64,000 nt of DNA from Puffinus mauretanicus. Its lineage: Eukaryota; Chordata; Aves; Procellariiformes; Procellariidae. The notes under the pieces are model-generated. The model did not search any database. It had not been told where the DNA came from and saw only the letters and a list, made by a program, of their open reading frames with translations. The stretch spans positions 186,001 through 250,000 of the forward strand of contig JAJKFH010001679.1 of NCBI GenBank assembly GCA_023333565.1, written 5' to 3'. The stretch's first letter is position 1. Each line of letters starts with the position of its first letter. The translations under genes were made by a program, and so were the position numbers. Below, in pieces: positions 1 through 10,200 of the stretch.

Positions 1-338
1 TGATTACTTTTATTTAAAGCAAGCTCTGTAGGCACGCGAGGAAAAATTAACTTCGATCTGACAATTTAAATATTCATCAGCTGAACATTTACAGCAGTCA
101 GAAATGTTTAAAAAGTTACTGTCCCTTAAAGTGGAGGTTACCAGACTATTACAATCTCAGAAACAAAACAGGATTCAGAAACTGCCAAGCATACGCTGTC
201 GAGGATGAGGGGAACAAAATAATAAAAAAAAATTAATTATAATAAAAGCAATCATATGTTTATCTAAGACTTTGCATAATAATTGTATGTTCATTACGGA
301 TATTCCATACCATTACAGCTTTTCCATGTGAATTGTGT

Positions 339-932
339 TGTACAGGTTTTGGCTGGGACAGAGTTAATTTTCTTCATAATAGCATATATGGTCCTGTGTT
401 TTGGATTTGTGACCAAAACAGTGTTGATAACATAGGGGTGTTTTCGTTATTGCTGAGCAGGGCTTACACAGAGCCAAGGCCTTTTCTACTTCTCACACTG
501 CCCCGCCAGCGAGTAGGCTGGGGGTGCACTGAAGTTGGGAGGGGACACGGCTGGGACAGCTGACCCCAACTGAGCAAAGGGATATTACATACCATATGAC
601 GTCATGCTCAGCAATAAAACTGGGGGCAGTTTGCCAGGGATGCTGTTGCTCGGGGACTGGCTGGCTGGTGGTGAGCAACTGGGTTTTGGGTGGGTTTTTT
701 TGCGGTTTGTTTGGGTGGGGTTTGTTTGTTTGTTTTTGGTCTATTTTTTATCATTTGTTTTTCTTTTTTCTTGGTTTTGTTTTTTTGTTTCCTTTTTTTA
801 CTTACTAAACTGCTTCATCTCAACCCATTATTTTTCACTTGTACCCTTCCGATTCTCTCCCCAATCCCACTGGGGAAGAGTGAGCAACTGACTAGGTGGT
901 GCTTTGCTGCCTGCCAGGGTTAAACCACAACA
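339..932 (+). mobile_element. Solo LTR, avian endogenous retrovirus (family 1)
   Basis: About 595 bases begin TGTACAGG and end CCACAACA, with the layout of a retroviral LTR: a U3 with a perfect cAMP-response-like palindrome TGACGTCA (597-604), an A/T box AATAAA 9 bases further on (613-618), then a T/G-rich stretch and a conserved 3' part. The same family occurs at 10028-10593, with matching sequence over both ends and the U3. No viral gene adjoins it, so this is a solo LTR left by recombination. The tetramer TGTG flanks both sides (334-337 and 933-936), a candidate target duplication if the element starts one base earlier. It is antisense to EFR3A. Family membership is judged by eye. Confidence 0.8.
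597..618 (+). promoter_or_regulatory. CRE palindrome and A/T box of the first LTR
   Basis: TGACGTCA, the full 8-base binding site of CREB/ATF factors, sits just upstream of AATAAA inside the LTR. In the sister LTR at 10028-10593 the corresponding bases are decayed (TAATGTCA), while the A/T box is kept at 10298-10303. In avian LTRs of this build the A/T box lies where the TATA box or polyadenylation signal is expected; which of the two it is cannot be decided here. Any transcript would run antisense to EFR3A. Confidence 0.5.
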
Positions 933-1039
933 TGTGAGCGAGCACTATTCCTACAGCATAACCATAGGTTGAAAGGAAACCGGCTGGCAGAGGAGCGTGA
1001 GAGTACAGGAAGGTATCCCACCAATCATTCTGAAAATGG

Positions 1040-1190
1040 AAAATTACTAATGTTACAAGCATTAAGTCTACAAATAGAAGTAGCAGGGACATTTTCAACT
1101 AGATCAGGTTGCTCAGAGCCCCTTTCACATCTTTCACATCTTTGTGCCATGATGGGATTTTACATCCATATTCTAAAAGAGGATCCAAAA
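1040..1190 (-). mobile_element. CR1 LINE 3' fragment, degraded
   Basis: The minus strand reads GGGCTCTGAGCAACCTGATC, then TAGTTGAAAATGTCCCTGCT. This is the characteristic stretch near the 3' end of avian CR1 elements. The terminal part towards lower coordinates is heavily mutated, and homology fades beyond about 1130 upwards, so both borders are approximate. Confidence 0.55.
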
Positions 1191-4118
1191 CAAAATTCAG
1201 TGTCAAAAATGTTAAATTCCTTTCACATGCACAACTTGAATCCCTTAAAGCATACTTGCAGGCTATGCAGCACCCCAAATAATTAGAACAATTCTTACTG
1301 ACTTCAATGGAAATTTTTAAGACTGATGAAGTGAATATTGTCAGGAACAGTTTAGGCATAGCTGAGTCTATCTTTATGAAGACAATGTGTAAAATGATGC
1401 CCTGAAGCCCTTTCTAAGACGTTTTCTATCCTTAAATTGCAACTCTGAATGCTCAGCTCTTCTGCAAGCCAGAATCCAGGATTTCATATTCTGACAAGCA
1501 AGGAACGGTTTAACTGATTTACCTGACACCACACACAAATTTCATGTCAAAGCAGGGATAGAAACTCATTTTCCAGGAAGGCATTCTACTGAAATCATTC
1601 CTTATACGGTTTCCCCTCCTTCAGTCACTAAACACTTTTCTGCTTCTGCAACAAAATAGGCCAGGATTCTACAGGCAAGAGCTTCCTTTACTACCCGCTT
1701 CTGATTCTTAGGATGTATTTCCAGAAATATTCTTTGAAGGTTTACAGTTGAAAAATGTATTTGTGATAAAAAAGTTAATTATACCTTACAAGAAACTTGG
1801 GAAATACTAGAAAGGAAAGAACAATGGTGCCTGAGGCTCTAAGGGCTTGGAGATAGGCATCCATTCCTACAGTTTTAAAAATATTAGCCATTCTATTAAT
1901 TACAGATTTTCTGGTATCAGACACAGAAGTGATTTCACTTTGATGTTGCCAGCACTGCTGGCAGAACTAGACAACCCAACTTACTCTATGATGTTCTTTT
2001 GGATCTGCATATCCAATTATAACTGATATTCACTACAGTGCTCTAAGAGACGAAGGAGTGTTTGAGCTGCTTGTAATGTAAGTTGGGAAAATGCTGCCAC
2101 AATTTTACTCAGTAGAACTACAGATCTATGTAATATGAAGGTATGTTTAATTTTATAATACAGAGCTGTAATACTGTACTTATATGTATAAACATACACA
2201 TAAAGTGAAACATTGTGTGCTTATAACATAATATACTGAACACAGAAGGCTTACCATAAGTAAAGATCTCAATAACATGATTTGAATCCTCCTAGTTCCC
2301 AAATCTCTACGATTGGAAAAAAGATGAAAATTAGTTTCTTTGCATATCTTCAAAATATTATTCTACTCCAGACATCGTTGTAACAACTGCGTTTTTGACA
2401 AGTGAATACAGCAGTCTTAGAAGGGATGCTGGATGACCACAAATAAGGGATAAATATCTCCAAATGAGATGCAATAACGAAATGTTTTCGAAAGATCTAA
2501 ATCTCCATATTTCATTCAGAAATCTCTTTGCATCTGAAATGTTCAACAGCTACATGCTTGATAATTTTCACAACCATCAGCACTCAGAATTTCTTCTGAA
2601 TTAAAATGTAATTGAGTCTTTTAAGAAACCAGGACACTTCTTGTTCAAGTCAGACCCCAAAACTTTGAGACTGAAAAAAGTTATCTGCAAAATCAGCAAG
2701 AAAAACTGAAAGAACCCTCATTTTCAGATCAGAGGAAGGTACACGGAACACCACTTAACCTGTTCTTCATCTGTTCTCATTTTCCATCTGCTGGTACTAA
2801 AAGAAGTTAAATACCTATTGGTATATAGTCATATATGCACTGTTCTTGCAAGATCTTACAATATAGAAGTGCACTTGGAATAAATTGCTCCATTCAAAGA
2901 GACTCTTTCAAGAAAGTAAAAAAAGGTACAAACCCTTTTGTCCACCAAATAATGTAAGTAAAGAGCAATCCTCTTCACAAAAGTTGGCCCCTACATAACA
3001 GTGGAAACTTCCACCTTCACGGGCTATAATCCTGGCTATATCCAGTTGGCAGTATCATTCAGATGTTTTGTGTAGCAGAGACCAAATTTTCAGGTAAGTA
3101 ATACAAGACTATATCAGCAGTCAGAAAACCTGCTTTATTCAGAATGACATATGCACATTATACTAACATACTACTCAGTCCCATGTTTACAAAGAATCCC
3201 ATAAAGGAAAATTGTATAGCTAAAAACCCAAAAAACCCCACAACAACTGGTAATCCAAGTACAGAATTCTAAATGGATCCATATTTCAAATACTTTCTTA
3301 ATGAGTGGTAATTGCCTGGCAGAGATAGATTTCTATCTTCCATGGAATAGTGTCCCATACTGCAGGTACACAATACTGTATGAAAAGCTACCAAGAAGCC
3401 AGGAGAATGACAACGACCTCCTACTTAAGCTAGCAGGTGATCAGACATACACAGTACGAAGTAGCCATGCATTCCTGGAAAGAATAGCTGCAAACTTTTC
3501 AGTGACTTTCCCCATACTGAGGAAAAGCCGTCTTTAAACATAATTATTCATGTTACAGGTAAAAAATATTACTTCAGCATATGGCAGCTTTTTAATTATG
3601 GGTTTATTACAGGAGTCTGCCCAACTATAGCTTTTTTCTATTTCTAATAAATAGGGAAAATCTAAATCAAAACAAATTCACTGGCATTTCTGCAGTTTGT
3701 TTCTTAATCTGAAGTCAGCTTGTACAGAATGAAGAAAAAACAAAAAACATTTGTAAATTATACAGCTATTTGAAAAAATGTAGTCATAAGTTCAATTTCC
3801 CTCATTCACAAAACACGCGTATAAGAAGTTATGGAATTAACCACCATTAAGCAGATTATTTCAGAATGTGGAAAGAAGAAATGTTTTAGTGCAAAATAAG
3901 TTGCATTCCAATCAGGTATTTTCTACCACTAATGTGTTTGGAGATTGATTTCATGCTGCTGACACTGTGTTTGCTTTGATTCTGCATGGCATTTAATACA
4001 GCCCCTAATGAGCAAGAATTTGCATTTCACTTTTCTTAATTTTTTTCACTTCTTCATTTATGAGGATTCTAAAATCTAAATTTTTAATTAGAAATCAAAA
4101 AATGTAGGATATACAAAC

Positions 4119-4233
4119 CCAAGGTGACTGGTATCCAGTGATTGTGAAGTTGTCCCCAAAACAGGTACTTTTCCCATAATGAACATCATAATCTCTGATC
4201 TCTGGTAATCTGGGAGATTGCTTCCAAAAAATC
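4119..4233 (-). CDS. EFR3A: EFR3A exon 11 (last coding exon in the window)
   Basis: This 115-base exon finishes Gly386 and encodes residues 387-423, beginning [20 protein letters not shown] and ending [17 protein letters not shown], plus two bases of Gly424. The acceptor is TTTATTTAG at 4234-4235. The donor is GTTTGT from 4118, a poor match to the consensus, but the frame closes soon after it and no better GT lies nearby, so it is taken as the real donor. The next exon, expected to begin with Asp-Leu-Gly and to contain RRIQIMLLRSLL, was sought on the minus strand of 1-4100 and not found. Confidence 0.94.
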
Positions 4234-7200
4234 CTAAATAAAAACGGAATGAAATCACAGAAGGAAAGAGACACAGGTCCCTTCTCTTTATACGAAAAGT
4301 CTTATAAATACAAGAAATACATTTACAAGGTCAAAATAGACAAAGAATAAAACTATGATTGTTTTAGGGCATAATACTTACACTTTCATTTGTGCTGAAT
4401 GACTTTACAGGTGTGCGAACAGAAATCTCAGTGGTACACAAGTATCATATAACCAATACTTTCCCTAGAGACTGCCAAGGCGAGCAGCTCCGGGGCCGGC
4501 ATGATCGGCAGCAGAGCGCTCTAGCGCGGTGCACAGGGGGGTTTCCTGAACTGGGGGAACCTCAGGGGGAGCAGAGAGACCTGCCAGGAGCCCGCAGCTC
4601 GCACCACAGCGTCTGATGAGACCTGGCCGGGGCCAGGAGCAGTGGCGGCCAAGCCCCCGCCCCCCACCCATAAAAGATGCCCCTGGGGAGCGCTGGAGGC
4701 CAGGGTGTGGCACGGCAGTGTGCGCGGAAGGGCGCGCAGGAAGGGCGCTGTAACTCTGCCGGCTCGACCAGGGAGCAACGGTATCCACCCGGCAGAAGGC
4801 CACGGCCTCTCTAAACTCTGCACCCGCCACGACTGACGCTGCTTCGCAGACAGAGCTCAGATGGGAACATGCTGCTATCCAGGTGTCATCAGCGTGTGCC
4901 CTGCTCTTACGCCAGGACCGGCCGGCAGCAGTGAGCACACCCGTGGGAGCTGCGCCCAGGCAGAGGAACTCCTCCACTTGGCGACAGAGCTCTGGGAGGA
5001 GGCGAGTAGGTTGAGGAGTATCAGGGAGAGTGAGGGGGAGAGACAGACCACTGGAACCGCACCTTACCGTCCCTGGGACAGGCCTGTCAGGCACACAGGA
5101 CTTGTGATACGGAGGATTCCCTATCCTCTCTCCACCTGGCAGAAGGCAGTGACTTAAGGGATAGGGGGCAATGGCGACAAGTTCCTGCCTGGCACAGCAG
5201 GCACGTCTCCTCCGTGACTGCCTCACCTTCCCAGGTGCCCTTGCATAATAGGTATGAGGCTCTGCAAGTAGAGCCCCACAATAATGAGGACGATGGTTCA
5301 TGTACCTTGGAGGTGTTGTCGAGGTTAAGTCAGCCTATGCCCTGTGCCAAAACCGCTTCCATAAAGAAAAAAAGACGGATCATTGTCAGAGGAGACTCTC
5401 TCCTGAGGGGAACAGAAGGCCCAATATGCAGTCCAGACCCACTTCTTAGGGAAGTCTGCTGCCTCCCTGGGGCCCGGGTTACAGATGCAAAGGGAAAACT
5501 TCCTACCCTGGTACACCCCTCGGACTACTACCCATTACTGCTCCTTCAGGTAGGCAGCAATGACGTTGCAGTAAGAAGTCCAAGGGCGATCAGGAGAGAC
5601 TGCAGGGCCTTGGGACGACTGCTTAAGGGATGAGAAGGACAAGTAGTGTTCTCCTCTATTGTTCCAGTTGCAGGGAATGATGAGGGAAGAAACGGGAAGA
5701 GCCAGCAGGTCAATACGTGGCTCCAACCCTGGTGTCACCGGCAGATTTTTGGGTTTTTTGATCACGGGCCAGTCTACATGACACAAGGCCTGCTGGCGAC
5801 AGACTGGGTGCACCTTTGTCAAAGGGGGAAAAGGAGCTTTGTGCAGGAGTTAGCAGGGCTCATTGAAAGAGCTTTAAACCAGACTTGAAGGGGGAAAGGG
5901 ATAAAACCAGGCTCGCTAGGGATAAGCCTGGGGGCGGCACGCCACTGTTTGAGGGACGGTGTGCTAGTGAGGTCCTTCGGTCTGCTCCACCGTGTGCTGA
6001 GTATACTGGAGCACATCTGAAGTGTCCCTGTACTAATGCGCACAGCATGAGGAATGAACAAGAGAGCTGGAAGCTCTGGCCCAGTCCCAGAACTACAACA
6101 TCACCGGCACAAGCGAAACCTGGTGGGACGAGTCCCATGACTGGTGTGCCGTGATGGACAGTTATAGACTCTTCAGGAGGGATAGGCGAGGCAGGGGGGT
6201 GCTGCATGGAAGGGAGGGATTGGATTGTATGGCGCTTACAGCAGGCAACGACACGGTTGAGAGCCTCTGGGTGAAGATGAAGGGGAAAGCAAATAAAGCG
6301 GATGTTGCTGTGGGAGTCTACTATTGGTCACCCAGCCAGGACGACGACACCGATAATTGTTCTACAAGGAATTAAGGGATATCTCTAGATCAACTGCCCT
6401 TGTCTTTATGGGTGATTTTAACTTCCCAGACATCAACTGGGAATATCATACAGCAAATACAAACAGGTCCAGGAAATTTCTGAAGCACGTTGAAGATAAC
6501 TTTTTGGCGCAGGTACTAAAGGAGCCCATTAGGAAAGGTGCCCTCCTAGATTTGTTGTTTGTAAACAGAGAGGGACTCATGGGTGAAGTGGTGATTGGCA
6601 GCTGTCTCGGTCACAGTGACCGCAAAGTAGTTGAGTTTCAAATCGTTGGAAATAGGAGAAAAACTGCCAGCAAAACTTTGACGCTGGATATGGTGACAGC
6701 AGAATTCGGGCTGCTGAAGGAGCTAGTTAGTAAGGTCCTCTGGGAATCTGCTTTTGAAGGTATTGGGGTCCATGAATGCGAGTCACTTTTTAAGAGCCAT
6801 CTCTTAAAAGTGCAGGAGCAGGCAATTCCAAAGCGTACAGACATTGGAAACAAGGACGGGTGACATGGGAGGACCAGAGAGATGCTGTTCGCCACTGTAG
6901 GGAGAAAATTCATGCAGCCAAAGCTCGATTAGAATTCAAGCTGGCCAACACTGTGAAGGACAACAAAAAGGGCTGGTTTAAATATGTTAACAGCAAAAGG
7001 AAGATCAGCAATAACGTTGGTCCGTTGCTTGATGATGTCGGTCACCTCACAAATAGGGACGTAAACAAAGCAGAGACATTTAACACCTTCGCCTCTGTCT
7101 TCAACACCAATGATGGGCCCTGGAACCCCCGGAGCCCTGTGCTGGAAGACTGTGACCGAGGGGCTAATAAACTCCTGGCTGACCCTGAACTTGTTCGAGA

Positions 7201-10200
7201 CTTGCTGTTCCAGCTGGATGCGCATGTCTATGGGGCCCGATGTGATTCATCCCAGGGTACTGAAAGAGCTGGCCGATGTCATCACGGGACCTCTCTCCCT
7301 TATTTTTCAATGGTCTTGGGAGTCTGGAGAGGTTCCAGTTGACTGGAAGCTGGCAAATGTCGTCCCAATTTTCAAGAAGGGTAAGAAGGAAGACCCTGGT
7401 AATTTCAGTCCTGTCAGTCTCACTTCAGTGCCTGGTAAAATTACGGAGAAGGTTGTTCCGGGAGCTATTGAAAAACACTTGAGACAACGCAGTCACTGGT
7501 CATAGCCAGCACGGGTTCAGGAGGGGAAAGTCCTGCTTAACCAACCTGATTTCCTGTTATGACAAGGTCACCCATCTAGTTGACCAAGGGAAGCCAGTAG
7601 ATGTGGATTTTACCAAGGGAAGCCAGTAGATGTGGATTTTAGCACAGCTTTTAATACTGTCTCTTCACAGTATCCTTCTGGACAAAATGTCCAGCACACC
7701 GCTAGACAAGTCCATAATACGTTGGGTGAGCAATTACCTGATGGGTTAGGCTCAAAGAGTTATAGCAAGTAGGGTTACATCAGGCTGGCGGTCAGTCACC
7801 AGCGGGGTTCCCTCAATTTTAGAGCCAGTTCTCTTCAGTTTCATAAATGATCTAGATGCAGGAACTGAATGTACATTAAGGAAGTTTGCTGATGATACTA
7901 AACTAGGAGGAGCTATGGACTCCCTTGAGGGTAGAGAGGCCTTACACAGAGATCTGGATAGACTAGAGAGCTGGGCAATCACCAACTGTACGAAATTTAG
8001 TAAGAGCAAGTGCAGGATTCCCCACCTGGGACAGGGTAATCCTGGTTATACGTACAAATTGGGGGACGAGAGGCTGGAAAGCAGCCCCACGGAAAGAGAT
8101 GTGGAGGTTTCGCTTGATGGCAAGTTGAGTATGAGTCAACAGTGTGCCCTGGCAGCCAAAAGGGCCAACCATGTCCTGGGGTGCATCAAGCACAGCATAG
8201 CTAGCTGGTCAAGGGAGGTGTTTGTCCCACTCTGTGCTGCACTGGTGCGGCCCCACGTTGACTAAGTGTGTGCAGTTTTGGGCACCTCAATATAAGAAGG
8301 ACATCAAACTATTACAATGTGTCCAGAGGAGGACAACCAAGACGAATGAAATGTCTCGAGGACAAGACTTACAAGGAGCGGCTGAGGTCACTTGGCTTGT
8401 TCAGCTTGGAGAAGAGAAGGCTGAGGGTGACCTCATCGCAGTCTACAACTTCCTCAAGGGGGGCAGCGGAGGAGGAGGTGCTGATCTCCTCTCTGGTGAC
8501 CAGCCACAGGACACGAGGAAATGGAATGAAGCTGCATCAGAGGAAGTTCAGACTGGACAACAGGAAAAGGTTCTTCACTGAGAGGGTGGTCAGTCACTGG
8601 AACAGGCTCCCCAGGGAAGCGGTCACTGCACAAGCCTGTCAGAGTTCAAGGAGCGTCTGGATGATGCTCTTAGTCACATGGTTTAGTGTTAGGTAGTCCT
8701 GAGAGGAGCAGGGAGTTGGAGACAATGATCCTTATGGGTCCCTTCCAACTTGAGATATTCTATTCTATTGCTGTGCAATAGTATAAATGTAACTTTGATA
8801 GAAGGAAGCTTTACTTTAAAAGGTTGGGTTGCGTGGGTTTTTTTCAGTTTTTTTGGAGGGGGGAAGGTGTTAACATTTTAACTTGGAGTTTTACTGTAAT
8901 GGTGAGAAATAATCTACTACATATTTGCTACTGCTCTAGAAAGCTTCAAGGCATAAGCAAAGGTACAGATTAGTGAACAACATTTAAGCTACATTCCCCC
9001 TCGTTCTTTCAGTAAAGGAATACACATCATAAATGCACTGCAATATATATCACTACCATAAAGAGAAAATCTGAAAAAAGGGAGAGGCTATTTTAATGAA
9101 ATAATCTACAGAAATTGTTTTCAGTATTGTGCTTAAAAGTACTTCAGTTAAGTCGTGGTAGCACAAGTGGCCATTAGGTGTCATTGTTGCCGCTATGTTT
9201 ATCACTAACTTCTACACATTTTCAAGTAGTACCTACTAAAATATATTACTGTATATGATTGCTTGCAATATGATTTTCATAAAAGAACTAATATTAGTTC
9301 TGTACCAAAGGTACAGAATTATGTCTATTATTTCAAGGGCCATATAATAATATAACCAACAAATTTGTTATAGGTCCACCAGCATTTTTAATTTTCTTTG
9401 AGCTTCTTGGCTATCTACTCAACTCAGTTAACAATTAAAAGAACAGTCTTTCAGAAGTCAAATCTGTAAAGCGAGCCTGAGATTTGGAAGCAAGTACGAT
9501 CAGAGATACCACACTTGCGATTATTCCTTTTTGATTCAAGCTGTTTTAATACCATCTCATTGAGGAAGGGGGAGAAGGGGAGGAATCTTAAGTGAGCCTA
9601 TGTTACTGTCATTACTCACCAATTGTTTGAATAATAGCATTCTGGACAATCCTCTCATCATTCTCCTTGGAGCTTGTGCTGAAAGTGGCACTTCCTGCTG
9701 AACTGCGCCTATCACCCAGTTCAAAGTCAACACTGACGCGCAAGTGCTTCAACAAGGTATTAAAAACCTCCAGAACTGTTGGGCCTGGAAACAACACATA
9801 ACAATGATTGCACGTGTCAAGGGAAAGATGCCTTAAGAAAATGAAAACTAACTTTCTCAATCCCTTTTCAGGAGAAATCAGATTAAGCTGCAAAGCGAGA
9901 TACACTGTTTGAAGGATATGGCCTAGGGATAAACTTTTGAAATGTGCCTACACCCTGATATTTTAGAAATTATTCTGGAATCAGGAAATGCAGTCAGGTA
10001 TATATGCATAATCCATTACTATCGAGTTGTACAGGGTCTAGCTGGGATGGAGTTAACTTTCTTCTTAGTAGCCTGGGTGGAGATATGCTTTGGATTTTTG
10101 ACTAAAATAGTGTTGACAACACACCAGTGTTTTGGCTGTTGCTGAACAGTGCTAGCAAGTGTCAAGGCTTTTTCTTTTTCCTACTCTGTCCCTACAGAGA

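Larger units (their letters stand above)
1..4118 (-). other. EFR3A: EFR3A intron 11 (incomplete)
   Basis: This intronic sequence continues beyond the left edge. It holds a solo LTR (339-932) and a degraded CR1 tail (about 1040-1190). From about 1200 to 4118 I see only AT-rich unique sequence, with no recognisable exon, RNA gene or repeat. The short open frames here have no family resemblance. Confidence 0.85.
4470..8769 (+). mobile_element. Nearly full-length CR1 non-LTR retrotransposon, inactivated
   Basis: About 4.3 kb is close to the full length of chicken-type CR1. It has a GC-rich 5' region (4470-4860), remains of ORF1 with an esterase domain (to 5888), remains of ORF2 with endonuclease and reverse transcriptase (6017-8696), and a 3' end finishing CTTCCAACTTGAGATATTCT and a short ATTCT repeat, as CR1 tails do. 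There is no poly-A tail, as expected for CR1. Both frames are interrupted by stops and frameshifts. Base composition (GC-rich, many CpG) differs strongly from the surrounding intron. Most CR1 copies are short 5'-truncated tails, so a copy with its 5' region is less common. The 5' border is approximate. Confidence 0.92.
4234..9619 (-). other. EFR3A: EFR3A intron 10
   Basis: This is a 5.4-kb intron of which about 4.3 kb is the long CR1 element at 4470-8769. The rest (4234-4470 and 8770-9619) is AT-rich unique sequence in which I see no feature. Confidence 0.9.

Noticed and set aside
1..4118. EFR3A exon 12
   Set aside because: I searched the minus strand for the expected RRIQIMLLRSLL and DRHDNRAKL stretches and found no match, so the exon is placed outside the window.
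4465..5301. Minus-strand open frame of 278 codons
   Set aside because: It is the reverse strand of the GC-rich 5' part of the CR1 element. The plus strand carries the recognisable CR1 ORF1 motifs; the minus frame has none.
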